Notes: generated from the letters alone by a model not told the origin. A stretch of DNA of 64,000 bases from an uncultured Bacteroidales bacterium (GCA_937886715.1 CAKZZD010000002.1:99659-163658); one strand, 5' to 3'. Positions 7,007 through 14,590 are shown, counted from the first letter of the stretch. Translations and numbers: made by a program.

Positions 7007-7879
7007 ATGAGAAAAACAGCCATACTTACCCTCGTCGCCGCAGCCCTGCTTGCCAGCGCCTGCAGCAAGGAACACAGCAATGCCCTCGTTCCCGTAAACG
7101 TCAATGTCGACGATTTTGCCATCTCGCAATGCGAATTCTTGTCAAAGGATGCCTCGTCCGTGGCAAACTACACCAACGTCAATGCCATAACACTCGCCTT
7201 TTTCGACGAGAATGGCGACCAAACCTACAGCACGACGCAGCTGCGTGCCGACGCTACAACTTATGAGACCTTCGGTTCGTTCAGTCTCACGCTCCCCATC
7301 GGCACCTATACGATGGAAGTCCTGGGCTATGCCAACGAGCAGCCAGCCACTTGCAACAGTATGACCGAGTGGGTCTTCACGCCCGACAAAGTGCGCGAGA
7401 CCTTCGTCGGTTCACAGACAGTGACCATATCCAACACGGCCAACTCAGTGGATATCAGTGCCACTCTCGACCGTGTTGTGTGCCGCCTTGAGATTTTCAC
7501 CACCGACCCTGTCCCAGAAGACGTCAAGAGTGTACGAATCACCTATGCTGCAGGCGGCAGCGGCATCAACCCAGTCACGGGCCTCTCCAGCACCAATGCC
7601 GGCTGTACCTACCTGATTGAGAACCCCGCTACCACCAGTGAAGGCATCAGTAAGTTCCGCAGCCATCAGTTCCTTGCCACCGACCAGCAGACGATGAATG
7701 TCACCCTCGATGCCCTCGACAGAGAAGGCAACTCAGTGTCGCACAAGGTTGTCAACAATGTGCCCTTCCAGCGCAACAAGGTGACGCAGCTGCGTGGTGC
7801 CCTCTACAGTGCCGGTGTTTCCGGCTCTTTCACGGTCAACACATCCTGGATCGGCGACACCAATATCGTCAATTTCTAG
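7007..7879 (+). CDS. Lipoprotein, paralogue of the preceding fimbrillin-like protein
   Basis: A 290-residue lipoprotein with signal peptide and lipobox in LTLVAAALLASACSKE. It shares with its upstream neighbour the blocks TQLRADATTYETFGSFSLTL, PIGTYTMEVLGYA, DKVRETFVGSQTVTI, YAAGGSGINPVTGLSSTNAG and the tail NVPFQRNKVTQLRGALYSAG, so the pair arose by tandem duplication. They are separated by 13 bp and probably co-transcribed. A C-terminal FQRN-type strand before the final beta segment is characteristic of fimbrillin-like proteins of Bacteroidales. Role in adhesion is inferred. Confidence 0.6.
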   Translation: MRKTAILTLVAAALLASACSKEHSNALVPVNVNVDDFAISQCEFLSKDASSVANYTNVNAITLAFFDENGDQTYSTTQLRADATTYETFGSFSLTLPIGTYTMEVLGYANEQPATCNSMTEWVFTPDKVRETFVGSQTVTISNTANSVDISATLDRVVCRLEIFTTDPVPEDVKSVRITYAAGGSGINPVTGLSSTNAGCTYLIENPATTSEGISKFRSHQFLATDQQTMNVTLDALDREGNSVSHKVVNNVPFQRNKVTQLRGALYSAGVSGSFTVNTSWIGDTNIVNF

Positions 7880-8186
7880 TCAGCATACACGCACACCGGA
7901 ACGACCGTCAAGGAGTATTCGGTCTTTCTGTGGTTTCCGTGTTCCCTGAACTTTAAATAAACCACTGATCTCGCAAAAAGTTCTCCGATTTCTCTGTTAT
8001 CTTTGTAGAAGATAAAAATTCGAACGTTTTGTTAATCCGAATGCGGAGTGCAAATCACGTAGTGTTTGCATTATGCTGAGGCGAGAAAACGCCCCTTGAA
8101 AAGGAACATTTTGTTAAGCCAGATGACCAATGTCAAGCTCGCTTGAGGATTGGCATGGCGAGAAAGCGAGCATGAAATGACCTGTT
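7880..8186. other. Spacer before the Bro-N pseudogene
   Basis: No gene seen. It contains a Bacteroidetes -7 box at 7998-8005 and, between about 8020 and 8180, two similar segments (GAACGTTTTGTTAATCCGAA and GAACATTTTGTTAAGCCAGA, each followed by sequence ending in GGCGAGAAA), which look like a diverged direct repeat of about 80 bp. Confidence 0.45.
7998..8005 (+). promoter_or_regulatory. Candidate -7 box (TATCTTTG) for the Bro-N gene
   Basis: TATCTTTG matches TAnnTTTG exactly, in the A+T-rich part of the spacer, about 180 bases before the Bro-N start. No clear -33 TTTG was identified at the usual spacing. Confidence 0.4.
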
Positions 8187-8592
8187 ATGACGCAGGAGCA
8201 TAAGATACAACTGTTTGAAGAGAAGAAGGTCCGAACCGTGTGGGACGACCAGCAGGAGAAGTGGGTACTTCTCCATCGTGGATGTTTGTGGGGTGCTCAC
8301 AGATAGTGATTATCAGGCAGCACGAAAATACTGGAAAGTACTGAAGGGTAGGTTGAAAAAAGAGGGCAATGAAACGGTAACAAATTGTTACCAGTTGAAA
8401 TTCCTGGCTCCAGACGGCAAGATGCGTCTTACCGATGTCGCTGATCAGCAGCAGCTCTTCCGTATCATCCAGAGCATCCCCAACAAAAAGGCGGAGCCGT
8501 TCAAGCAGCGGATGGCACAGGTTGCTTCCGACTATCTCCCTCCTACAGACAGAGTAGAGTCACTGCCGGAACCGGAGGATGAGACCGATTGA
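8187..8592 (+). pseudogene. Bro-N-like (phage antirepressor/DinD-like) protein, frameshifted
   Basis: Translation from ATG 8187 gives MTQEHKIQLFEEKKVRTVWD...QEKW, the usual start of the Bacteroidetes Bro-N-like family, then leaves frame; the next frame continues with YFSIVDVCGVLTDSDYQAAR, KYWKVLKGRLKKEG, KMRLTDVADQQQLFRIIQSI and KAEPFKQRMAQV to a stop at 8592. The two join if one G of the GGG at 8263-8265 is removed. Such proteins are related to phage antirepressors and damage-inducible proteins; molecular role is unclear. It is either a recent pseudogene or a single-base sequence error. Confidence 0.75.
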
Positions 8593-8681
8593 TTTGACGA
8601 TATGCCCAAAGCAAGAAAGACCTCAAAGGGTGACGAATAATAACTTTTCACTTTTCACTCTTCACTTTTAACTTGCAAACA

Positions 8682-8797
8682 TTGTGCAATAATTGTATTA
8701 ACTTTAACGATTAAACTCATTCCGCGGAGAACCTCTTCTTAGGAGAGGCTTCCCGCTTTGGGTGTAAAAACGAAATAAACAATAAAGATTTACGATA
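8682..8797 (+). promoter_or_regulatory. Structured leader before the wecB stub (copy A)
   Basis: Begins TTGTGCAATAATTGTATTAA with TTTAACGATTA following, continues into a hairpin (GCGG at 8724 and CCTCT pairing with AGAGG and CCGC ending at 8756) and ends with ACGAAATAAACAATAAAGAT before the ATG at 8798. The leader at 10196-10303 has the same ends and a hairpin at the same place but with a different stem sequence, which argues for selection on structure. Function is unknown; a promoter plus an attenuator or antitermination element is plausible. Confidence 0.55.
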
Positions 8798-8881
8798 ATG
8801 AAAAAAGTAATGCTTGTTTTCGGAACCCGGCCGGAGGCGATCAAGATGTGCCCGCAAAAGGGGGTGGGGTTACATATTTGA
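8798..8881 (+). pseudogene. Truncated wecB-like UDP-GlcNAc 2-epimerase stub
   Basis: Starts as the canonical N-terminus MKKVMLVFGTRPEAIKMCP of non-hydrolysing UDP-GlcNAc 2-epimerases, then after 19 residues breaks into QKGVGLHI and a stop. The family has about 370-400 residues. It follows an intact leader, so transcription and translation signals survive but the gene body was replaced by a DUF1016 gene. Together with the rmlA stub at 1253 it records loss of polysaccharide genes by recombination just after their 5' ends. Confidence 0.85.
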
Positions 8882-8906
8882 AGCAGGTCACGGAAATCTA
8901 AATAAT

Positions 8907-10106
8907 ATGGATATCATGCAGAACTTGAATACGGATATAGGTGAGAGCCGCTTCGATATGACTTATTCGGTGGCTGTGCAGGCCATCAAAGAGGCCATTC
9001 AACGCAGTCAGGCAAGAGCATTGCATCTGGTAAACAGTGAAGTGCTGTCGCTCTACTATGGCATAGGCCGATACATCTCCGAGAATTCCCGTGAAGGTTT
9101 CTGGGGCACAGGCGCATTGGCGCAAATCAGCCGTCAGTTGCAGAAGGAAATGCCTGGCCTAAAAGGATATAGCGAAACGAGCCTTAAAGACATGCGCACC
9201 TTTTACGAGCAGTGGCAGCCGCAAGTAAATCGTCAGCCAGTGGCCGACGAATTGCCTGATAGGGCAGGTCAACTGCCAGTGTCTGCAGGAATGAAGATAG
9301 ACGAAAGTCTTATGCTACGCCAAATTCGTCAGCCTATGGCCGACGAATTAGATTGGAGTGAATTCCTGAGGGTGCCGTTCACACACCACGTGATGATACT
9401 GCGCAAAGAGAAATAGCTCGAAGGGCGTGCTTTCTACATTCGCCAGTGCGCTCGGCATAGTTGGAACAAATATGTCCTGAGAGATTATCTGAAAAGCAAT
9501 CTATATCAGGAGCGGGGGCAGTTGCCGAACAATTTTTCCGAGACCATCCCCGACCAGCAACTGGCCGTTCAGACGATGAAAGCTTTCAAGGAAGAATATC
9601 TCCTTGATTTTATCAATGCGGAAGACCTTTACGCTGAGGCAGAAGACCGCAACGAACCTGTACTCAACAAGAAGATAGTAGCCAACATCCGAGACTTCAT
9701 CCTCCGTTTCGGTCAAGACTTTATGTTCTTACGTGAACAATATAGGGTGATGATAGGCGAAGAAGAAAAATTTATAGACCTGCTGTTTTTTAACCGGCAA
9801 CTCAACGCCCTTGTGGCGGTGGAGCTCAAAGACACACGCTTCCAGCCAGCCCATCTTGGGCAGCTCAGTTTCTACCTGTCTGCACTGGATCGCCAGGTGC
9901 GGAAGCCGCATGAGAACCCTCCCATTGGACTTGTCTTGTGTCGTGAGTTTGACCGTATGGTAGTGGAAGTTGCCATCAGTGACTATACCAAGCCGATGGG
10001 TGTTGCAACCTTCCAGTTGGGAAAGAATGCACCTGCGGATTTAACCCGTGTACTACCTCCAGCCGAAGAATTGTCCAAGTGTCTCATAGAACCGACGGAA
10101 CCTTGA
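8907..10106 (+). pseudogene. DUF1016/YhcG-type PD-(D/E)xK nuclease gene interrupted by an in-frame TAG
   Basis: From ATG 8907 the frame reads a DUF1016 N-terminal domain (IKEAIQRSQARALHLVNSEV, LYYGIGRYISENSREGFWGT, GYSETSLKDMRTFYEQW), hits TAG at 9414-9416, and continues in the same frame with LEGRAFYIRQCARHSWNKYV and the nuclease domain (FIDLLFFNRQLNALVAVELK, GQLSFYLSALDRQVR) to 10106. Without the stop it would be a normal full-length protein of about 399 residues. A CAG-to-TAG change would explain it. The family is linked to DNA processing and mobile-element contexts; here it replaces a wecB gene. Residues 75-140 include repeated RQPxADELP segments, an unusual local expansion. Confidence 0.8.
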
Positions 10107-10184
10107 ACCTTGAACCTTGAACTTTGAACCTTGAACTCGCGTCTTTAGCGCCACCTTGAACCTTGAACTTTGAACTTGAAACCA
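10101..10184. repeat. TTGAA-type spacer repeat
   Basis: Tandem variants of CCTTGAA and CTTTGAA run through this spacer (for example AACCTTGAACCTTGAACTTT), interrupted by CTCGCGTCTTTAGCG. The same kind of repeat occurs at 12787-12850, 15645-15677, 19157-19196 and 24706-24795, always between gene modules. Confidence 0.65.
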
Positions 10185-10195
10185 GGCTATAGCCT

Positions 10196-10303
10196 TTGTG
10201 CAATAATTGTGTTAACTTTAACGATTAGATTCTGTTTGCGGAAGGCTCTCTAACGGGAGCCTCCGCAGACGGCGTTTTGGAACGAAATAAACAATAACGA
10301 TAT
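10196..10303 (+). promoter_or_regulatory. Structured leader before the legB-like gene (copy B)
   Basis: TTGTGCAATAATTGTGTTAA, then TTTAACGATTA, then a strong hairpin at 10238-10266 (GCGGAaGGCTC paired with GAGCCtCCGC around a small loop), then ACGAAATAAACAATAACGAT just before ATG 10304. Its outer parts match the leader at 8682-8797 almost exactly, whereas the hairpin stem differs in sequence but not in position. Confidence 0.6.
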
Positions 10304-11512
10304 ATGTTCAACTTAGACAAATTCATTTCTGATAGTGTGACTTTCAGGCCGGTGAGCATGTTCAAGGCCGATATTGAGGCGAACAAGGAACGGCTCACGG
10401 AGGAGATAAAAGGCAAGAAGGTCTGCGTGATTGGCGGTGCCGGTTCGATCGGTTCCAGCTTCATCAAGGCGGTGCTGCGTTTCGAACCGAAGAGCGTGGT
10501 GGTGGTCGACCTCAACGAGAACGGACTTGCCGAACTGGTGCGCGACGTCCGCTCCACAGAAAGCCTCTACGTGCCGGAGGAGTTCCGTTGCTATACGCTG
10601 AATTTCGCCGATCCCATCTTCGAGCGCATCTTCCGTGAGGAAAAAGGCTTCGACATTGTGGCGAACTTCTCGGCCCACAAGCATGTGCGGAGCGAAAAGG
10701 ACCGCTACAGCGTGCAGGCGCTCATCGAGAACAACGACATCAAGGCGAAGCGACTGATGGACCTGCTGACTGTCTATCCGCCTAAGCACTTCTTCTGCGT
10801 TTCCACCGACAAGGCCGCCAACCCCGTGAATATTATGGGAGCCAGCAAGCGCATTATGGAAGATCTGGTGATGGCCTACAACAAGTACTTCAAGGTCACC
10901 ACCGCCCGCTTTGCCAATGTCGCCTTCAGCAACGGCTCCCTGCCCGACGGCTGGATCCATCGCCTGCAGAAAAAGCAGCCACTGGTGGCTCCTTCAGACG
11001 TGAAACGTTACTTTGTCAGTCAAGAGGAAAGCGGTCAGATCTGTATGTTGGCTTGCATACTTGGAAATGGAGGTGAAGTGTTTTTCCCGAAGTTGGGAGA
11101 AGACCAGATGCTGACTTTTAGCAGCATTTGTGATGAGTTTGTGAAAGCTGAGGGCTTTGAGAAGAAACAATGCGCAAATGATGCTGAAGCTGTCACGTAT
11201 GCATCCCAGATGGGGTATGACAGCGAAATCTATCCAGTTGTTTATTTTGGTTCAGATACGACCGGTGAGAAGGCTTACGAGGAGTTCTACGTTCCTGGTG
11301 AAAAGATTGACATGCAACGTTTTCAAGCCCTTGGCGTAGTGGAGCAGACCGCCCGCCACGAGATGAGCGAGGTCAATGCCTTCTTCGACCGTCTCGAAGC
11401 TATCTTCCACAAGGACGACTTCACCAAGGCCCAGGTCGTTGAGGCCATCAAGGAGTTCATCCCCAATTTCGAGCACGAAGAGAAGGGCAAGAACCTTGAC
11501 CAGAAGATGTAG
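10304..11512 (+). CDS. Nucleotide-sugar 4,6-dehydratase (SDR), LegB-like
   Basis: A 402-residue SDR of the polysaccharide-biosynthesis CapD-like group. The cofactor loop VIGGAGSIGSSF (residues about 43-54) and the catalytic region CVSTDKAANPVNIMGASKRI, ANFSAHKHVRSEKD and RFANVAFSNGSLPDG are clear; the tail FVPGEKIDMQRF-like segment and NFEHEEKGKNLDQKM are characteristic of a Bacteroidales type annotated as UDP/GDP-GlcNAc 4,6-dehydratase. In related loci this type is followed directly by a LegC-like aminotransferase; here that gene is 32 kb away (43844). It probably supplies the 4-keto sugar for the nonulosonic acid pathway. The substrate nucleotide (GDP or UDP) is inferred. Confidence 0.75.
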   Translation: MFNLDKFISDSVTFRPVSMFKADIEANKERLTEEIKGKKVCVIGGAGSIGSSFIKAVLRFEPKSVVVVDLNENGLAELVRDVRSTESLYVPEEFRCYTLNFADPIFERIFREEKGFDIVANFSAHKHVRSEKDRYSVQALIENNDIKAKRLMDLLTVYPPKHFFCVSTDKAANPVNIMGASKRIMEDLVMAYNKYFKVTTARFANVAFSNGSLPDGWIHRLQKKQPLVAPSDVKRYFVSQEESGQICMLACILGNGGEVFFPKLGEDQMLTFSSICDEFVKAEGFEKKQCANDAEAVTYASQMGYDSEIYPVVYFGSDTTGEKAYEEFYVPGEKIDMQRFQALGVVEQTARHEMSEVNAFFDRLEAIFHKDDFTKAQVVEAIKEFIPNFEHEEKGKNLDQKM

Positions 11513-11584
11513 CAGAGATGCAGGTTTCAGGCCGATGCGAATGTTAAAAAGTACGAATCTGCCTTATATAAGGAATAAAAGTTG

Positions 11585-11592
11585 TAATTTTG
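11585..11592 (+). promoter_or_regulatory. Candidate -7 box (TAATTTTG)
   Basis: TAATTTTG fits TAnnTTTG and lies 11 bases before the ATG at 11603, so the transcript of the three-gene set would have a very short leader. An upstream TATATAAGG palindrome-like stretch is present but no standard -33 was identified. Confidence 0.5.
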
Positions 11593-11602
11593 CAAAAAGA
11601 AT

Positions 11603-11902
11603 ATGAAAGGTCGAGATAACATACAACCCGTTGGACATGAGGCTATCCTCAGCAGTGCTGGGAGTTTCACCGCCTTCAGTTTCGGAGGGTACAACATCCG
11701 TTTCCGGGCGCCTTACAGCCTGGAAAGGTATGTGGATGTCGTGCGGTGGGATGACGGTTATCTGGTGGTTCTGGCCAAGTACCGTCATAATGCCGAGCCC
11801 GAGGAGGAATACATTGACCTCAAGCCCATTCTCGAAGGACTGTATATTGACCCGGTTACCTTTCTGAAACCTATCAAAAGCGTACGGATTGCTTATGCCT
11901 GA
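11603..11902 (+). CDS. Conserved-type hypothetical protein, 99 aa
   Basis: I do not recognise the family. The protein is acidic and beta-rich, with SFTAFSFGGYNIRFRAPYSL, YVDVVRWDDGYLVVLAKYR and EEYIDLKPILEGLYID. The last segment, LDPxxF-like IDPVTFLKPIKSVRI, recalls the small DUF2442-like proteins that accompany DUF4160 genes in toxin-antitoxin-like pairs. It overlaps the next gene by 8 bp and has its own -7 box, so it heads a small operon of three genes. A toxin-antitoxin or regulatory role is only a guess. Confidence 0.6.
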   Translation: MKGRDNIQPVGHEAILSSAGSFTAFSFGGYNIRFRAPYSLERYVDVVRWDDGYLVVLAKYRHNAEPEEEYIDLKPILEGLYIDPVTFLKPIKSVRIAYA

Positions 11903-12116
11903 CATCAAGACCATAGCTGACAAAGCGAACATCATCGTCAATGGATACGCCTTCACCCGTGATCGCAACCGAATCTATGTGCTTAATCTTAACTGCCCGG
12001 ACAAAGCTGTGGTGTTCAGCGCAGAAGGTGAGGTGTTGGAGACCACGATGGATGACATCGAGATTTCCATCGCGAGTCGTTACCTTAAGCAGAACCTCAA
12101 ATACATGGAGGACTGA
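11895..12116 (+). CDS. Hypothetical protein, 73 aa, second of three
   Basis: ATG 11895 was preferred over an in-frame TTG at 11889. It overlaps the preceding gene by 8 bp, indicating translational coupling. The sequence MPDIKTIADKANIIVNGYAF and NRIYVLNLNCPDKAVVFSAE, ending ISIASRYLKQNLKYMED, is beta-rich then helical. The family was not recognised. The end of the protein resembles small antitoxin-like or DUF2442-like proteins in size only. Confidence 0.6.
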   Translation: MPDIKTIADKANIIVNGYAFTRDRNRIYVLNLNCPDKAVVFSAEGEVLETTMDDIEISIASRYLKQNLKYMED

Positions 12117-12119
12117 GCG

Positions 12120-12398
12120 ATGCCGAAGTATTACGATTTCAAGGTGGTAGGATACTACTTGTATTTTACTTCTTTCTGCGTTGTGGAGTGCATGCATGTC
12201 CATGCCAGCGACAGCAAGCTGACCGAGGCGGGCTCGGCCAAGTTCTTTGTGAAGAGCAACGGCGATACAGTTCTTCAGAATCGAGGCATCCTCACAGATC
12301 GTGAGATAGCCCGGATATCAGAGTTTATCAAGGACCATTATCAGGAAATGTATCTTCGTTGGTCGCAGTACAGTGATAAGGGCTACTACGAGAAATAG
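12120..12398 (+). CDS. DUF4160-like hypothetical protein, 92 aa
   Basis: Starts 3 bp after the preceding gene. The segments YYLYFTSFCVVECMHVHASD and AKFFVKSNGDTVLQNRGILT, followed by a helix with DREIARISEFIKDHYQEM, follow the DUF4160 pattern (a small beta sheet with conserved His-Val-His and a C-terminal helix rich in Ile and His). DUF4160 genes usually pair with a DUF2442 gene, and the first protein of this set has a possible DUF2442-like end. The unit may be toxin-antitoxin-like; this is inferred from family habit, not shown. Confidence 0.6.
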   Translation: MPKYYDFKVVGYYLYFTSFCVVECMHVHASDSKLTEAGSAKFFVKSNGDTVLQNRGILTDREIARISEFIKDHYQEMYLRWSQYSDKGYYEK

Positions 12399-12406
12399 CC
12401 TCACGG

Positions 12407-12667
12407 TCACTCGCTCAGCTCCCGCCTCAGTTGGTTCATTGCTTCGGAGGGATGCACGCAGTGGGGAGCCAGTTCGGAGAGGCCGAGGATCGGGGCATCG
12501 GGATGGTGGCGACGGAGGCGGACGAGCCGGTCGATGAGTTCGCCACGGGTGAGTCCGGGCTCGACGACGTGGCACTGTCGGAGGTCAGACACAAAGCTGT
12601 CGCGCACAAGGCAAGCAGCGTTTTGACAAGCGTTTTCATTGACTAAGATATATTTAACGGTTTTCAT
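12407..12667 (-). CDS. Small protein resembling the C-terminal part of an N-acetylmuramoyl-L-alanine amidase
   Basis: An 86-residue product with LTRGELIDRLVRLRRHHPDA followed by PILGLSELAPHCVHPSEAMN. In amidase_2 proteins the equivalent region reads RxxPxAxIxGHRDLSPxCPxFDV; here the catalytic-type His-Arg-Asp is replaced by LSE and the Cys-Pro-Phe-Asp by VHPSE. The gene therefore looks like an N-terminally truncated, inactive relative. It is the last of four minus-strand genes (peptidase, unknown, smalltalk, this), a grouping common around Bacteroidales polysaccharide loci. Confidence 0.5.
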   Translation of the reverse strand: MKTVKYILVNENACQNAACLVRDSFVSDLRQCHVVEPGLTRGELIDRLVRLRRHHPDAPILGLSELAPHCVHPSEAMNQLRRELSE

Positions 12668-12860
12668 TGCTAATAAAGTTTATAGTTGATAGTTGAAAGT
12701 TTAAAGTCAGTTCGTAAGTTGATAGTTGGGAGTTGCAAGATTTTGAATCAGATTTTCTCGTGATTTTGAGCCGAAAGGCGACCATCCTTGAACTTTGAAC
12801 TTAGAACTCTTGAACTGACTCTAAACTCTACTCTTTGAACTCTACACTAAAGCGAAGCGA
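12668..12860. repeat. Spacer with TTGATAGTTG and TTGAACT repeats
   Basis: Holds repeated TTTATAGTTGATAGTTGAAA, GTAAGTTGATAGTTGGGAGT and, at about 12787-12850, CTTGAACTTTGAACTTAGAA and similar variants. No open frame with gene-like features is present. Confidence 0.55.
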
Positions 12861-13067
12861 TTAGTGAATCCCCATGCAACTGGTGGCCCCCAGTGCGGTC
12901 AGAATCGCGGTGAGGATGCTGATGAGGGTCTGGATGATGAACTTCCAGATGTCCTTCTTGGGGTTGCTTATGGGTTCGGTCCCGGGTGCCTCAGGCACAT
13001 TGGAGACCACGTCGGATACCGACTTCTTGATGAGCTTCTGCAAAAGCTTTGAAAAGAGTTTCTTCAT
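12861..13067 (-). CDS. Smalltalk-type small membrane protein
   Basis: A 68-residue protein with a charged amphipathic start (MKKLFSKLLQKLIKKSVSDV) and a C-terminal segment WKFIIQTLISILTAILTALG followed by ATSCMGIH. The WKxIIQxxISxLTAxxTxLGxTSC pattern is the hallmark of the Bacteroidetes smalltalk protein family, of unknown function, usually beside peptidoglycan amidases and HU-like proteins. The present copy is longer at the N-terminus than the usual 30-40 residues. It lies between an amidase-like remnant and a larger unknown gene on the same strand. Confidence 0.75.
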   Translation of the reverse strand: MKKLFSKLLQKLIKKSVSDVVSNVPEAPGTEPISNPKKDIWKFIIQTLISILTAILTALGATSCMGIH

Positions 13068-13095
13068 ACTTGTTGATTTTTAAACTGTTAATGAA

Positions 13096-13797
13096 TTAGT
13101 CCTGGAACCCGGCTCCGCCGCCGTTGTCACCGCCGCCGTTGCCGTCTCCTGAGCCAGACCCGCCAGTGCTCGTACCAGAGCCGCCAGTGTTTTCGTTAGC
13201 GTTTTCGTTATCGTTATCGTTATCGTTATCGTTGCCGGAGCCACTGTAAGTGGAGACGGTCGTAGTCCCATCCGCATTGATGGTCGTCTGCACCCCGTGC
13301 TCATTCACGATGATGATCACCGTGCTGTCGCCCGAAAGGGCGTTGAGGGTGATGGTCGAAGGCCAGGGGCCCGTGAGGTACACCTCCTGATAGCCGCTCT
13401 TCGAGGCGATGCGGATAGAAGTAGGATGCTCTGCAGCGTAATCGCTGATCGCCTGTTCCACATCCGTGATGGTCACATCCTCGCCGTCCACGTACTGCTC
13501 AGCCAGGGTCTGCAGAGCCGCGTTCAGGCCCTTCTTGTTCAGGCTGTAGTAGCGGTTGTTGGGGCTGCCGGTCGTCGCCGTGATGGTCTGGCGGATGGTA
13601 CGCAGATGATACTTCATATGCATCTGCACCATCTTGAAGATCGCCTGCCTCACCTTCGCGTCCGGGTTGTTGTACGCGCTGGCAGGCATCGTGGGAGCGC
13701 TGCGGGCAAACGTCTTGCCGTTACGGACATAATACGTGATACCGTCGATGGTACCGGTTGATTTGCGGCCAATGCCGACTTGTTTGATTTGTGCCAT
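13096..13797 (-). CDS. Unknown protein with N-terminal conserved domain and Asn/Asp/Gly-rich tail
   Basis: A 233-residue protein. The first 150 residues are protein-like (MAQIKQVGIGRKSTGTIDGI, TYYVRNGKTFARSAPTMPAS, NRYYSLNKKGLNAALQTLAE). The GxxxGTIDGITYYVRNGKT start resembles the GKxxxxVxYxxxGxxxxR start of DUF6266-like proteins, but the match is weak. The tail is low complexity: a tandem (Asn-Asp)n run coded by GATAAC hexamers (13192-13232), then Gly/Ser-rich repeats ending GGGAGFQD. It lies between a peptidase and the smalltalk gene, the position often taken by an HU-like protein, which this does not obviously resemble. Confidence 0.6.
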   Translation of the reverse strand: MAQIKQVGIGRKSTGTIDGITYYVRNGKTFARSAPTMPASAYNNPDAKVRQAIFKMVQMHMKYHLRTIRQTITATTGSPNNRYYSLNKKGLNAALQTLAEQYVDGEDVTITDVEQAISDYAAEHPTSIRIASKSGYQEVYLTGPWPSTITLNALSGDSTVIIIVNEHGVQTTINADGTTTVSTYSGSGNDNDNDNDNENANENTGGSGTSTGGSGSGDGNGGGDNGGGAGFQD

Positions 13798-13846
13798 AAT
13801 CGATAAAAATTAAAAGGTTAAACAATCTGTGAACTCTGTGTGAACA

Positions 13847-14395
13847 TTAAACGAGCGTCATCGCCTCCTCCCGGCTCAGCCGCTGATAGCGGCCATTGCC
13901 CTCCGCCCGCATGATGTAGTGGCGGTTCGCCTCCGGCGAGACATAGCTCACGTGGATGAAGGTAGGATAGATGATCAGCTGGTCGAAGTCGATGCTGGGA
14001 GCCGAGCTGATTGCTGAGCCAGTCGAAGGAGCCGAAGCCGTAAGAATCAGCCGGAAGGCAGCAATCAGCCGCTCGCGATGACCGGAGACCTGGAACCTGG
14101 CACGGGAAGCCGACCCTTGCCCGACATAGAAATCCGCGGCGCAGCCGGTCAGGTGCTGCGACCTGCGGGCCGAATGAGCCAGGATCTCGTTCAGCCGCTG
14201 ACAGCGATACCCGCTCGTAATCACCACCGGCAGCCCCAGCGCCTCGCGCAGCGGCTCCAGTGTACAGCAGCACAGCCGCTTCAGGTTCGCCACCGCCTCC
14301 GGCCCAGGCACATTCACGATGCCGTGCCTGTCCGCCGTCCGGCTCTCGCACATCTCCAGCAGGGAGAAATGAGGTGTAAGAAAAGTGTTTTGCAT
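13847..14395 (-). CDS. M15-family peptidase (D-Ala-D-Ala carboxypeptidase/endolysin-like) with internal insertion
   Basis: The N-terminal part HFSLLEMCESRTADRHGIVN, LEPLREALGLPVVITSGYRC and SQHLTGCAADFYVG is the M15 zinc peptidase signature (Ser-x-His and Asp ligands), and FDQLIIYPTFIHVSYV near the end carries the last His. Between them about 45 residues (SASRARFQVSGHRERLIAAF and more, about 13985-14115) are extra and low in similarity, suggesting a microinsertion that may disturb the fold. ATG at 14395 gives MQNTFLTPHFSLLEM, typical for the family; starts at 14401 or 14422 are possible. Such peptidases accompany smalltalk genes and cut peptidoglycan stem peptides. Confidence 0.75.
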   Translation of the reverse strand: MQNTFLTPHFSLLEMCESRTADRHGIVNVPGPEAVANLKRLCCCTLEPLREALGLPVVITSGYRCQRLNEILAHSARRSQHLTGCAADFYVGQGSASRARFQVSGHRERLIAAFRLILTASAPSTGSAISSAPSIDFDQLIIYPTFIHVSYVSPEANRHYIMRAEGNGRYQRLSREEAMTLV

Positions 14396-14492
14396 ACGCA
14401 TACTTTTTAGTAAACTTGACATACTGTTGATAAACCCTTGAAACCGTCCCTCACCAGCTACCCGGGATGCAGTTCAGAACTCGTTTCGGTTG

Positions 14493-14500
14493 CAAAGATA
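14493..14500 (-). promoter_or_regulatory. Candidate -7 box (TATCTTTG on the minus strand) for the peptidase operon
   Basis: CAAAGATA on the plus strand is TATCTTTG on the minus strand, an exact TAnnTTTG match about 70-100 bases before the peptidase start. It would drive the four minus-strand genes 14395 to 12407. Confidence 0.5.
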
Positions 14501-14590
14501 TGGTGGCGAATACCCCGGAAGCAAGGAAGGAACCTGACCAGAACTTTCTTCCAACTTCCAAGTTGATATACAACAATTTACGATGATACA

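Noticed and set aside
13192..13232. GATAAC hexamer run as a CRISPR or origin iteron
   Set aside because: Lies inside a coding region and reads as Asn-Asp repeats; no replication gene nearby.
13297..13761. 154-codon plus-strand frame opposite the Asn/Gly-rich protein
   Set aside because: Arg/His/Ala/Asp-rich shadow typical of the complement of a G+C-rich gene.
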